From: Catellatospora sp. KI3 | GTDB taxonomy: Bacteria > Actinomycetota > Actinomycetes > Mycobacteriales > Micromonosporaceae | Length of the DNA stretch: 64,000 bases | Reading direction: 5' to 3' | Assembly (NCBI RefSeq): GCF_029948125.1 | Contig: NZ_JASAMB010000001.1 | Coordinates: 124,001 to 188,000, forward strand | Shown: positions 26,369 through 34,431 of the stretch, piece after piece | How the letters are laid out: every line of letters starts with the position of its first letter | Numbering within the stretch: position 1 is the stretch's first letter | Notes under the pieces: model-generated | Seen by the model: only the letters and a program-made list of their open reading frames with translations | What the model was told of the DNA's origin: nothing | Databases searched by the model: none | Translations under genes and position numbers: made by a program

Positions 26369-27004
26369 TCAGCCGCCGGGCGTCGGCGCCGGAACGTCCT
26401 TGAACGTGTCCGGAACGGTCAGCCAGGTGCCCCGGTCGAACGGCCAGAACAGCACGAACGCCCGCCCGATCACCGAGTCCATCGGGATGGTCGCCTGCAT
26501 GATGTCCTGGTTGGAGTTGTTGTAGTTGGCCAGCGAGTCGCCGGACGCCTCGCGGTGGTCGCCCATGACCCAGAGGCGCCCCTCGGGCACCACGATGTCG
26601 AACTTCTGCGGCGCCATCTTGTTGCCGGGGTACACGTACGGCTCGTCCAGCGGGTGGCCGTTGACCTGGATGCGGCCCTGCGGGTCGCAGCAGACCACGC
26701 GGTCGCCCGGGGTGCCGATGACGCGCTTGATGTAGTCCTCGTGATCGGGCGTGCTGCGCCAGCTGTCCGGCGAGACGAAGACGATGATCTCGCCCTTCTC
26801 CGGGTCGCGGAAGTCGTAGACGAGTTTGTTGACCAGCACCCGGTCGTCGACGAGCAGCGTCTGTTCCATCGAACCGGACGGGATGAAGAAGGTCTGCACC
26901 ACGAACTGGCGCACCAGGAACGCCACGATGATGGCAACGCCCAGCAAGATCGGCAGTTCGCGCCAGAACGAACCCTTGCTGCTTTTGGTCTGCTCGTCAA
27001 TCAC
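26369..27004 (-). CDS. lepB: Signal peptidase I (second of a tandem pair)
   Basis: 211 residues, one N-terminal transmembrane helix (~18-36), then the type I signal peptidase domain: catalytic Ser45 in IPSGSME and Lys92 in DYIKRVIGTPGD, box E GDHREASGDS. It cleaves signal peptides of exported proteins outside the membrane. It begins at an ATG, lies downstream of the other lepB, and is separated from it by a 28-bp perfect palindrome. It lacks the C-terminal membrane segment of its neighbour. Confidence 0.95.
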   Translation of the reverse strand: MIDEQTKSSKGSFWRELPILLGVAIIVAFLVRQFVVQTFFIPSGSMEQTLLVDDRVLVNKLVYDFRDPEKGEIIVFVSPDSWRSTPDHEDYIKRVIGTPGDRVVCCDPQGRIQVNGHPLDEPYVYPGNKMAPQKFDIVVPEGRLWVMGDHREASGDSLANYNNSNQDIMQATIPMDSVIGRAFVLFWPFDRGTWLTVPDTFKDVPAPTPGG

Positions 27005-27086
27005 GCACGGAGCCTACGCGGCGAAACTGAAAACGACGATCACCGGTGGTGTGTCCCCGGTACGGCGCACCGGCCCCGAACGGTCA

Positions 27087-27114
27087 CGGCGCGTGCCAGG
27101 CCTGGCACGCGCCG
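27087..27114. terminator. 28-bp perfect palindrome between the two lepB genes
   Basis: The 14-bp arm CGGCGCGTGCCAGG is directly followed by its complement, with no spacer. It sits in the 140-bp gap. The absence of a U-tract leaves a terminator, operator or processing site possible. Confidence 0.7.
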
Positions 27115-27144
27115 ATAATCCGCCGTAAAGGTGACAGCGCGGCG

Positions 27145-28029
27145 TCACGCCCCCGGCTGACGCCGGTACCGCCGGCGCAGCAGGGAGAGGCCCAGCAGGA
27201 GCGGCGCCACGACGGCCAGTTCGGTGGTCGGCACCGGGTCCGCACCCGGCGCGCCCAGCGCGGTGGTCCCCGGGGCCGGCACCTTGTCGAAGACCTCCTG
27301 GTGGGCCACGGAGCCCCAGCGGTCGAACGGAAGCGCCACCACCATCGCCTTGCCGATGACGTTGTCGATCGGCACCTGTCCCTGGCAGCGGGAGTCCTGC
27401 GAGACCAGCCGGTGGTCACCCATCACGAACAGCATCCCGGGCTCCACCGTGATCTCGTCGAACTTGCGCGAGATGCACGACTTGGCCTCGCCGCCGGACT
27501 CCAGCGGGGAGTTGCGGATGACGTACGGCTCCTCGACCGGCACCCCGTTGATGTAGATCCAGCCCTCGACGCTGCAGCAGGAGACCCGGTCGCCGGGGAC
27601 GCCGATGACGCGCTTGATGAAGTCCTTCTCGCCCGGCTGGCTGATGCCGACCAGGTCGCCGACGGTGCGGCCGAGTTTGGAGAAGAAGCCCGCGTCCGGG
27701 TCGGTACGGTTCTCCGGCGCCCAGTTGTCCGGGCCGCGGAAGACGATGACCTCGCCCCGCTCGGGGTCGCGGAAGTCGTAGACCACCTTGTTCACCAGCA
27801 CCCGGTCGCCGACCAGCAGCGTGTCCTCCATCGATCCCGAGGGGATGTAGAAGGCCTGCATCAGGAAGGTGCGGATGAGCACGGCCAGGCAGAACGCGAC
27901 CACGAGCAGCAGCGGGAGCTCCTGCCACAGGGGCATGCCCTTGCGCCGCCCGCGACGGCGGCGCTTCGGCCATTCCTCGCCCGTGAACTCGTCTTTAGCT
28001 GCCCTGCCGGTAGGAATGAGTGCCACCAC
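27145..28029 (-). CDS. lepB: Signal peptidase I with C-terminal membrane anchor
   Basis: 294 residues. A charged N-terminus (KRRRRGRRKG) precedes a transmembrane helix (~37-58). Catalytic Ser66 lies in IPSGSME and Lys139 in DFIKRVIGVPGD, with GDHRLVSQDS near ~205. A second helix (TELAVVAPLLLGLSLL) and a basic tail follow after ~265, so this copy is anchored at both ends, unlike its tandem partner. GTG start. It is preceded by the rplS terminator, so it has its own promoter in the 28030-28140 gap. Confidence 0.95.
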   Translation of the reverse strand: MVALIPTGRAAKDEFTGEEWPKRRRRGRRKGMPLWQELPLLLVVAFCLAVLIRTFLMQAFYIPSGSMEDTLLVGDRVLVNKVVYDFRDPERGEVIVFRGPDNWAPENRTDPDAGFFSKLGRTVGDLVGISQPGEKDFIKRVIGVPGDRVSCCSVEGWIYINGVPVEEPYVIRNSPLESGGEAKSCISRKFDEITVEPGMLFVMGDHRLVSQDSRCQGQVPIDNVIGKAMVVALPFDRWGSVAHQEVFDKVPAPGTTALGAPGADPVPTTELAVVAPLLLGLSLLRRRYRRQPGA

Positions 28030-28140
28030 TGCCGCCGCTCGGAAGTCGACCCGCCAATGTCAGGGCGTCAGCCTAAGAGACGAGAAGCTTTTTCGGGAGA
28101 CCCGATCTGGTGGATGGGCGGTAACCCGCCAAAACGTAAC

Positions 28141-28172
28141 AAGCCGGTGACATCCGTGGATGTCACCGGCTT
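28141..28172. terminator. Rho-independent terminator of rplS
   Basis: AAGCCGGTGACATCC pairs with GGATGTCACCGGCTT over 15 bp around a GT loop. On the minus strand the stem is followed by a T-rich GTTACGTTTTGG. It is the best terminator in the window. Confidence 0.92.
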
Positions 28173-28188
28173 GCCGAAGGCTTCCGAC

Positions 28189-28545
28189 TCAGGCGGTCTT
28201 GGCCTCGCGCAGCTCCTTGATCTTCGCCTTCTTGCCGCGAAGGTCGCGCAGGTAGTAGAGCTTGGCGCGGCGCACGTCACCGCGGCTGACCAGCTCGATC
28301 CGGTCGATCGCGGGACCGTGGATCGGGTAGGTGCGCTCCACCCCGACGCCGAAGCTCAGCTTGCGGACCGTGAAGGTCTCGCGCAGGCCCGAGCCCTGGC
28401 GGCGGATCACGACGCCCTGGAAGACCTGGATACGCGAGCGGTTGCCCTCGACGACGCGGACGTGCACCTTGAGGGTGTCACCGGCGCGGAAGGAGGGAAC
28501 GTCGGCTCGCAGAGAGGCGGCGTCAAGTACGTCCAGCGTGTTCAT
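28189..28545 (-). CDS. rplS: 50S ribosomal protein L19
   Basis: 118 residues: [67 protein letters not shown] and the basic C-terminus ([10 protein letters not shown]). It sits at the interface of the two ribosomal subunits. The ATG at 28545 follows AAGGATG. It is separated from trmD upstream by 160 bp, so it may have its own promoter as well as read-through. Confidence 0.98.
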   Translation of the reverse strand: MNTLDVLDAASLRADVPSFRAGDTLKVHVRVVEGNRSRIQVFQGVVIRRQGSGLRETFTVRKLSFGVGVERTYPIHGPAIDRIELVSRGDVRRAKLYYLRDLRGKKAKIKELREAKTA

Positions 28546-28705
28546 CGCTGCATCCTTGATTCTCAGCGCACCGGTGCCGGTGCGCGTGCGGGCGGTTCTG
28601 ACCCGCGCGCGACCGCGCCACGGAGGCGGATCGGCTGGGGTCCTCGTCGTCGGCCACGGCGTGACCGGCAGACGGCAGAGTCACCACCCTGAGGCGGCAA
28701 CCCCT

Positions 28706-29476
28706 CTACTCTGCCACACCGGCCGGGCGGGCGGGAAATCCGGCCCCGTCCAGTAGAGCGAGGTCACGTTTGTCCAGCGTGGCCGGGTCGAGCGCGGCCA
28801 GCAGGTCCGGCCGCCGGGTGGCGGTGCGCAGCAGCGCCTGGTCGCGCCGCCAGCGGGCGATCCGGCCGTGGTCACCCGAGCGCAGGATCTCCGGCACGTC
28901 GTGGCCGCGCCAGCTCGCCGGCTTGGTGTAGACCGGCGTCTCCAGCAGCCCGTGCGCGTGCGACTCGTCGGCCAGCGACTCGGCGTTGCCGAGCACGCCC
29001 GGGATCAGCCGGGTCATCGCCTCCAGCATCACCAGCACCGCGACCTCGCCGCCGAACAGCACGTAGTCGCCTAGGGACACCTCGCTGACCGGCATCCGGG
29101 TGGCGGCGTGGTCGAGCACCCGCTGGTCGATGCCCTCGTACCGGCCGCAGGCGAAGACCAGGTGCGGTTCGTGGGCCAGCTCGTAAGCGGTGGCCTGGGT
29201 GAACGGGGTGCCGGCCGGGGTCGGCACCACCAGGCGCGCCCGGGTGCCCTCCGGGACCAGCTCGTCCAGCGCCTGGCCCCACGGCTCGGGCCGCATGACC
29301 ATGCCCGGGCCGCCGCCGTAAGGGGTGTCGTCCACGGTGCGGTGCACGTCGTGGGTCCACCGGCGCAGATCGTGCAGGCCGAGTTCGAGCGTGCCCTGGC
29401 CGCGCGCCTTGCCGATGAGCGACAGCTCCAGCGGCGCGAAGTACTCGGGAAAGATGGTGACGACGTCGACGCGCAT
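28706..29476 (-). CDS. trmD: tRNA (guanine-37-N1) methyltransferase
   Basis: 256 residues. The SPOUT trefoil-knot core is visible as [13 protein letters not shown] and [22 protein letters not shown], preceded by [17 protein letters not shown]. It methylates G37 of tRNAs reading CNN/CCN codons. It starts ATG at 29476, 10 bases after the rimM stop, in the operon rpsP-khpA-rimM-trmD. Confidence 0.98.
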   Translation of the reverse strand: MRVDVVTIFPEYFAPLELSLIGKARGQGTLELGLHDLRRWTHDVHRTVDDTPYGGGPGMVMRPEPWGQALDELVPEGTRARLVVPTPAGTPFTQATAYELAHEPHLVFACGRYEGIDQRVLDHAATRMPVSEVSLGDYVLFGGEVAVLVMLEAMTRLIPGVLGNAESLADESHAHGLLETPVYTKPASWRGHDVPEILRSGDHGRIARWRRDQALLRTATRRPDLLAALDPATLDKRDLALLDGAGFPARPAGVAE

Positions 29477-29486
29477 ACCGCCGCCC

Positions 29487-30005
29487 CTAGAGGTCGAAGA
29501 GGCCCGCGGGCGGGTCCACCACGATGCGGCCCCCGGCCAGGTCGACCTCGGGCACGATCGCGCTCACGAACGGGATCAGCCCGGTGCGGCCGTCGGCCAT
29601 TCGGACCACCAGCAGGTCCGACGCCGGGGCGTGGTCGATGCGGGTCACCTTGCCCAGCGGCTCACCGCCGACGGTGACCACGGACAGCCCGACCAGCTGG
29701 TGGTCGAGGAACTCGTCCGGGTCCTCAGGCGCGGGCACATTGGCGGAGTCGACGTTGAGCAGGGCGCTCTTGGCCAGCTCCGCCGTATCGCGGTCCGGAA
29801 TCTCCGGACAGACGATGATCAGGCGTCCCTGGTGGGTGCGCACCGACTCCACGGTGAGCGTGCCCGGCAGCCCCGCCACGGCGGGCTCGACGATCAACGT
29901 CGAGCCCACCGCGAAGCGCTGCGCGGGCTCGTCGGTGCGCGGCTGGACCAGGATCTCGCCCCGGATGCCGTGCGCGCGCACGACGTGTCCGACGATCAGA
30001 AGCAT
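29487..30005 (-). CDS. rimM: Ribosome maturation factor RimM
   Basis: 172 residues. The N-terminal RimM domain ([22 protein letters not shown]) and C-terminal PRC-barrel ([38 protein letters not shown]) are clear. It aids maturation of the 30S head domain near S19. The gap to khpA is 16 bases. Confidence 0.97.
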   Translation of the reverse strand: MLLIVGHVVRAHGIRGEILVQPRTDEPAQRFAVGSTLIVEPAVAGLPGTLTVESVRTHQGRLIIVCPEIPDRDTAELAKSALLNVDSANVPAPEDPDEFLDHQLVGLSVVTVGGEPLGKVTRIDHAPASDLLVVRMADGRTGLIPFVSAIVPEVDLAGGRIVVDPPAGLFDL

Positions 30006-30021
30006 CTGCTACCGGTCGCCG

Positions 30022-30285
30022 TCAGAACGTGTCGACGATGTCGACGCGGATGCCCTTGCCGCCGACCGAGCCGACCACCTGGCGCAGGGCACGCGCCGTC
30101 CGGCCGCCCCGACCGATGACCGTGCCGAGGTCCTCGGGGTGCACCCGAACCTCGAGCCGCGGTCCGCGGCGGTTGTCGACCAGACGCACCCGGACGTCGT
30201 CCGGGTGGTCCACGATGCCCTTGACGAGGTGCTCCAGCGCGGGCCGGAGCGCCGAGTCAGCCCTGCTGGTCGTCGCCGGCCGCAA
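30022..30285 (-). CDS. khpA: KH-domain RNA-binding protein KhpA
   Basis: 87 residues. The core [20 protein letters not shown] is the family N-terminus and [16 protein letters not shown] carries the GxxG RNA-binding loop. No ATG or GTG precedes the conserved start. A TTG at 30285 gives this frame and overlaps rpsP by 29 bases, so translation depends on rpsP. It is thought to act with KhpB in RNA binding. In actinobacteria it always sits between rpsP and rimM. Confidence 0.9.
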   Translation of the reverse strand: MRPATTSRADSALRPALEHLVKGIVDHPDDVRVRLVDNRRGPRLEVRVHPEDLGTVIGRGGRTARALRQVVGSVGGKGIRVDIVDTF

Positions 30286-30721
30286 CGGCCTGCTCCTCAG
30301 CCTTGGCCTCGGTGGCCTCGACCGGCTTGTCGGCGGCCTTGGCCGCCTTCTTCGCCGGAGCGGCCTTGGCGGGCTCGAGGCCCGCGGCGGCCTGCGCGGC
30401 GGCCTCGTAGGTCGCCTTGCGGTCGGCCTTCGGCTTCGCCACCAGCAGCGGCGGCGGGGCCGGCAGGCCCTTGAACTTCTGCCAGTCGCCGGTCTTGGAC
30501 AGGATGGCGATCACGGACTCGCTCGGCTGGGCGCCGACCGACAGCCAGTGCTGCACGCGGTCAGACTTGACCTCGATCACCGAAGGGTCTTCCTTCGGCT
30601 GGTAGATGCCGATGTACTCGATCGCCTTGCCGTCGCGCTTGGTGCGCGAGTCGGCGACGACGATGCGGTACTGCGGGTTGCGGATCTTGCCCATCCGCAG
30701 AAGCCGGATACGAACGGCCAC
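30257..30721 (-). CDS. rpsP: 30S ribosomal protein S16 with Ala/Lys-rich tail
   Basis: 154 residues from a GTG preceded by AGGAGT. The first ~80 residues ([60 protein letters not shown]) are S16. The remaining ~70 form an Ala/Lys/Glu-rich tail longer than in most bacteria but common in actinobacteria. It is the first gene of the rpsP-khpA-rimM-trmD operon. Confidence 0.98.
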   Translation of the reverse strand: MAVRIRLLRMGKIRNPQYRIVVADSRTKRDGKAIEYIGIYQPKEDPSVIEVKSDRVQHWLSVGAQPSESVIAILSKTGDWQKFKGLPAPPPLLVAKPKADRKATYEAAAQAAAGLEPAKAAPAKKAAKAADKPVEATEAKAEEQAVAAGDDQQG

Positions 30722-31230
30722 GGTTTTACTCCTGTGGGATTGAGGTGAGCGCCATCGCCCCGCGTGGGGTTGCCGGGCTCCGTTGCTCGAGACATCGAAG
30801 CGCCCCGGTAGTTAGAGGGCAGCCGGAAACGCAACGAATATCAGCTGACCATTGTGCCAGACCTCCCGGCCGCCACCGCGCCCGGGCAGGCCGCGCGGCG
30901 GCGTAAGCCGCACCACACGACGAGCCGGCGCCAGGTGGCAATTGTCACGATCTTCAGACATGCCGATGCACCGATGGGGTGGAGGTCGTCGCACTCGCCC
31001 CGGCGCGGTGACGGCGATTTGCCGCAGCGCCCCCACCTGCCGATATGTCGCCTGGCCGACACCCGCCCATGGCCAGGCGGCGGCGTCCACAGACGAATCG
31101 GTCGGCCGCATTCGCTCTACACCTGAACTACCAGCAACAACCCTCGTCCGATTGGCTGATTTTGCTGTGAATTAGCTGTACGTAGGGTGCCGGAGGTCAC
31201 AACGGGGATCAACAACACGGAGGACCTGCA
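30722..31230. other. Divergent ~500-bp region with no convincing gene
   Basis: It separates rpsP from the plus-strand membrane protein. Small open frames of 70-107 codons overlap one another on both strands, and none has a ribosome-binding site plus a recognisable product. Near rpsP a CACAAT -10-like hexamer (minus strand, 30851-30856) may belong to the rpsP operon promoter. The 31130-31180 stretch is A/T-rich and likely holds the promoter of the gene at 31231. Confidence 0.55.
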
Positions 31231-31563
31231 ATGGCTGGCAAGATCATCGGCAACAAGTACGGCCTGCTCATTCTCGGCCTGCTCGCCCTGGGCTTCGGCA
31301 TCTGGCAGCTCAACCAGACCGAGGTCACCTGCGACGGTCAGACCATGTCCGAGGGCGACATCTGCGTCCACACCAAGCGGGGCCGCACCACCGCCGAGAA
31401 CACCTTCGCCGAGGAGCGCGAGAGCCAGCAGCTCACCGGCCAGATCGCCACCGGCGTCGGGGGCCTGATGGCCCTGGGCGGCGCCGGCTGGATCGTGGCG
31501 GGCATCGTGCGCGGCAAGCGCGAGGACGAGACCCCGGCGACCGACCCGGTCGCGGCGGCCTGA
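31231..31563 (+). CDS. Small membrane protein, two helices with a two-cysteine loop
   Basis: 110 residues after a strong ribosome-binding site (GGAGGACCTGCA). Helix 1 (YGLLILGLLALGFGIWQL, ~10-27) is followed by a loop with two cysteines in VTCDGQTMSEGDICVH, which could form a disulfide outside the cell. An acidic or charged stretch comes next, then helix 2 (ATGVGGLMALGGAGWIVAGIV, ~73-93) and a short cytoplasmic tail. No family is recognised. It is monocistronic, with a shared terminator against the DUF402 gene. Confidence 0.75.
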   Translation: MAGKIIGNKYGLLILGLLALGFGIWQLNQTEVTCDGQTMSEGDICVHTKRGRTTAENTFAEERESQQLTGQIATGVGGLMALGGAGWIVAGIVRGKREDETPATDPVAAA

Positions 31564-31583
31564 GCCCACGCTCACTGAGCTTC

Positions 31584-31615
31584 GACGGCCGGGGTGCCCG
31601 CGCGCCCCGGCCGTC
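31584..31615. terminator. Bidirectional terminator
   Basis: GACGGCCGGGG pairs with CCCCGGCCGTC across a 10-base loop, between the convergent 31231 and DUF402 genes. Confidence 0.8.
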
Positions 31616-31627
31616 ACCATGTCCGCC

Positions 31628-32275
31628 TCAGCGCTCGCGCGGCCGGTCCCAGCCCGAGGGCACCGCGTCCGGCACCGTCCAGGCAGGGTCGGGCTCGAAC
31701 TCGCACCAGGTGCCGTCGAACGGGAACGAGCCCGCCTCGATCAGCTTCACCACCCGCTCGCCCTCGGCCCGCACCGCCGCCTCGTCGGCCACCCAGTAGT
31801 CGCCCGGGTAGGCCAGCCGCTCGACGAACTCCTCCTCGTCCTTCCACCGCCAGGACAGGTCCGGCGCCACCACGATGTCGAGGTCCTGGTCGACGATGTC
31901 GACGCCGGCGACGTGGCCGTCGTCCCAGCGCACCCCGGTCTCCTCCAGGTTGACGTACCACCGGGCGAAGCGCCCCTGCTCGTCGCGGAACCACCAGACC
32001 GAGTGGTCCGCGCCCCGGGGCAGCCACTTGAGCAGGCTCGGGCCGCTCCAGACGACCTCCCACAGCTTCGTGTCGGCGACCAGCCACTCCGAGAACGGCA
32101 TCGCGCGCAGACCCCGGTCGTCGACGGTCTTGCGGTCGAGCATGGGTGCGCCGCGGGGCACCCACAGCAGCAGGCCCCGCTCGTCGTCGGAGACCACGAC
32201 GGCGGTCTTGAGCAGGCCGATCCGGTGGCCGTGGAAGTGCCGGTGCAGGATCACCCGGCCGGGTTCGAAACGCAT
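31628..32275 (-). CDS. DUF402-family protein (FomD/nucleoside-phosphatase-like)
   Basis: 215 residues. The DUF402 barrel shows VPRGAPML, the ligand-proximal ARWYVNLEETGVRWDDG and acidic metal-binding residues in VDIVDQDLDIVVAPDLSWRWKDEEE. Characterised members hydrolyse nucleoside phosphates (FomD, Ntdp). There is no sequence clue to the substrate here. It is monocistronic. Confidence 0.85.
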   Translation of the reverse strand: MRFEPGRVILHRHFHGHRIGLLKTAVVVSDDERGLLLWVPRGAPMLDRKTVDDRGLRAMPFSEWLVADTKLWEVVWSGPSLLKWLPRGADHSVWWFRDEQGRFARWYVNLEETGVRWDDGHVAGVDIVDQDLDIVVAPDLSWRWKDEEEFVERLAYPGDYWVADEAAVRAEGERVVKLIEAGSFPFDGTWCEFEPDPAWTVPDAVPSGWDRPRER

Positions 32276-32501
32276 GTGCCAACCTTACGAGACGGCTTGA
32301 TTGATTAAGTCGCTGACATTAGAGTCGCTCTGTCACAGGCAAGAAGTGGCCTTTCCCGGCTCGCCGGTGTCCGCGCCGACGATCCCGGCGCGGGTGCCAT
32401 GGCGGGAATGGCTGGTCCTCGTCCGGGCGACCGGGCCGGATGCGACGAGCTGACCAGACCTGAGTAACGACCCTGTTCACCCGACTCAGGAGGCCGGAGG
32501 G

Positions 32502-32942
32502 ATGTCCATGCCCTTCAACCCGGGCCGCATGCCCAAGATCGACGAAGACCTTACCGCGCTGACGACCTACGTCGGCCAGATCGCCCAGACCCAGCTCAAG
32601 CACACCGCGATGCTGGAGCGGCACACGGTCTACCACCAGGAGCACCGCACCGAACTGGCTGCCGTGCGCACCGAGCTCGCCGATTTCAGGTACACGGTCG
32701 AGAATCGTTTCCTCACCCTGGAAGACGACGTCACCGGGCTCAAGACCGACGTGTCCACGCTCAAGACCGACGTGTCCACGCTCAAGACCGACGTGTCCAC
32801 GCTCAAGACCGACGTGTCCACGCTCAAGACCGACGTGTCCACGCTCAAGACCGACGTGTCCACGCTCAAGACCGACATGATCGAGGTGAAGCAGACGCTG
32901 GCCGTGATCCTGTCGCGGCTGCCGGAGCAGCGGACCGCCTGA
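32502..32942 (+). CDS. Coiled-coil protein with perfect LKTDVST heptad repeats
   Basis: 146 residues. Residues ~12-78 are helical with Leu/Val heptads. Residues 80-121 are six identical LKTDVST heptads, followed by LKTDM and a final helix (IEVKQTLAVILSRLPEQ). A rod-like coiled coil is expected; there is no signal peptide or membrane segment. The ATG at 32502 follows GGAGG. The repeats are identical at DNA level (six 21-bp units), so length can change by slippage or unequal recombination in 7-residue steps. Function is unknown. Confidence 0.8.
   Translation: MSMPFNPGRMPKIDEDLTALTTYVGQIAQTQLKHTAMLERHTVYHQEHRTELAAVRTELADFRYTVENRFLTLEDDVTGLKTDVSTLKTDVSTLKTDVSTLKTDVSTLKTDVSTLKTDVSTLKTDMIEVKQTLAVILSRLPEQRTA
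32739..32864 (+). repeat. Perfect 21-bp minisatellite (6 units) inside the coiled-coil gene
   Basis: Six identical copies of a 21-base unit (CTCAAGACCGACGTGTCCAC plus G) lie in frame, followed by a partial seventh. There are no synonymous changes between copies, which implies recent expansion. Confidence 0.97.
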
Positions 32943-32948
32943 GCATGT

Positions 32949-32992
32949 GGTGAAGGGCGGTCACCGGAGGATTCCGGTGACCGCCCTTCACC
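32949..32992. terminator. Bidirectional terminator (20-bp perfect stem)
   Basis: GGTGAAGGGCGGTCACCGGA pairs with its exact complement across the loop GGAT. It separates the coiled-coil gene from the convergent proS. Confidence 0.88.
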
Positions 32993-32998
32993 GTGAGG

Positions 32999-34408
32999 TC
33001 AGTAGGACCGGGCCAGGATGGCGGTGAGGTCGGGCTCGTCCTGGGAGGCGGGCACCGAGCCGTCGGCGCGGAACAGGCAGCGTACGGTGATCGACTGCTC
33101 GTTCGCCTTGGCCTCGCCCTCGACGCCGACCTTCGACCACGGCACCCGCGCCCAGCCGGTCGCGCTCGCGGCCAGCGCGTCGTCGAGGGTGCTGACCTCG
33201 ACGGTGTTGGCCTCGCGACGGGCCAGCGCCTCGTCGTACAGCGCCTTCTGGTCGGCCTCCAGCGCGGCGGTGACCGCGCCGACCGCCTCGCCCAGCGCCA
33301 GCGGGGTCTTCGACCCGTCGATGCGGCGCGCCAGCACGACCCGGCCCTCGGCGAGGTCGCGCGGGCCGACCTCGACCCGGACGGGGTACCCCTTGAGCTC
33401 GGCGTCGACCGCGCGGCGGCCGAAGGGGGTGTCCACGCGGTCGTCGAGCTTGACCCGTACCCCCGCCGCGACGAGGTCGTCGGCGAGCGCCTGCGCGGCG
33501 GCGGTGACCGAGCCGTCGGTCTCCTTGACCACGGTGACCAGGGCCTGGATCGGGGCGAGCGCGGGCGGGATGCGCAGGCCGTTGTCGTCGCCGTGGCACA
33601 TGATCAGGCCGCCGAGCATGCGGGTCGAGGTGCCCCACGAGGTGGTCCACGCGTACTCGCGTGCGTTGGTGACGCCGGAGAAGGCGATGTCGAACGCCTT
33701 GGCGAAGTTCTGGCCGAGCTCGTGCGAGGTGCCCATCTGCAGCGCCTTGCCGTCACCCATCATCGCCTCCAGCGTGTACGTGCTGGTGGCGCCCGCGAAG
33801 CGCTCGCGGTTGGTCTTGCGGCCGAGCACCACCGGGATGGCGAGCAGCTCGCGCATGTGGCGCTCGTACACCTCGTGGTGGATCTTCAGGGTGTACGCCT
33901 TGGCGTCGGCCTCGGTGGCGTGAGCGGTGTGCCCCTCCTGCCACAGGAACTCCGAGGTGCGCAGGAACACCCGGGGGCGCATCTCCCAGCGGACCACGTT
34001 GGCCCACTGGTTGAGCAGCAGCGGCAGGTCGCGGTACGAGTCGACCCACTTGGCCATGAACTCGCCGATGACGGTCTCGCTGGTGGGGCGCACCACGACC
34101 GGCTCGGCCAGCTGCTTGCCGCCGCCGTGGGTGACCACGGCCAGCTCGGGCGAGAAGCCCTCGACGTGCTCGGCCTCGCGCTTGAGGTAGCTCTCCGGGA
34201 TGAACAGCGGGAAGTACGCGTTCTGCGCCCCGGCCGCCTTGATCCGGGTGTCCATGTCGGCCTGCATCCGTTCCCAGATGGCATAGGCCGTCGGTCGGAT
34301 CACCATGGTGCCGCGGACCGGCCCGTTGTCGGCCAGTTCGGCCTTGGAGATCAGATCCTGGTACCAGCGGGGGAAGTCTTCCGCCCGGGGAGTGAGCACG
34401 CGCGCCAT
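32999..34408 (-). CDS. proS: Prolyl-tRNA synthetase, archaeal/eukaryotic-type
   Basis: 469 residues. Class II motif 2 region RTSEFLWQEGHTAH, VVRPTSETVIGEFMAKWV, and QMGTSHELGQNFAKAFDI are present. There is no bacterial-type editing insertion between motifs 2 and 3, and the protein ends with the short C-terminal domain closing ILARSY, as in the archaeal/eukaryotic group. The ATG at 34408 (MARVLTPRAEDFPRWY) is chosen over an extended frame of low-complexity sequence. It is co-transcribed with the amidohydrolase gene 24 bp upstream. Confidence 0.95.
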   Translation of the reverse strand: MARVLTPRAEDFPRWYQDLISKAELADNGPVRGTMVIRPTAYAIWERMQADMDTRIKAAGAQNAYFPLFIPESYLKREAEHVEGFSPELAVVTHGGGKQLAEPVVVRPTSETVIGEFMAKWVDSYRDLPLLLNQWANVVRWEMRPRVFLRTSEFLWQEGHTAHATEADAKAYTLKIHHEVYERHMRELLAIPVVLGRKTNRERFAGATSTYTLEAMMGDGKALQMGTSHELGQNFAKAFDIAFSGVTNAREYAWTTSWGTSTRMLGGLIMCHGDDNGLRIPPALAPIQALVTVVKETDGSVTAAAQALADDLVAAGVRVKLDDRVDTPFGRRAVDAELKGYPVRVEVGPRDLAEGRVVLARRIDGSKTPLALGEAVGAVTAALEADQKALYDEALARREANTVEVSTLDDALAASATGWARVPWSKVGVEGEAKANEQSITVRCLFRADGSVPASQDEPDLTAILARSY

Positions 34409-34431
34409 AGCGGGCAATCCTACCGGCCGGG

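Noticed and set aside
30812-31126. Several overlapping 70-107-codon frames on both strands
   Set aside because: They are mutually antisense, lack ribosome-binding sites and show no conserved-looking protein; typical GC-rich noise.
32739-32870. CRISPR-like direct repeats
   Set aside because: The 21-bp units are contiguous, with no spacers and in frame with a coiled-coil gene.
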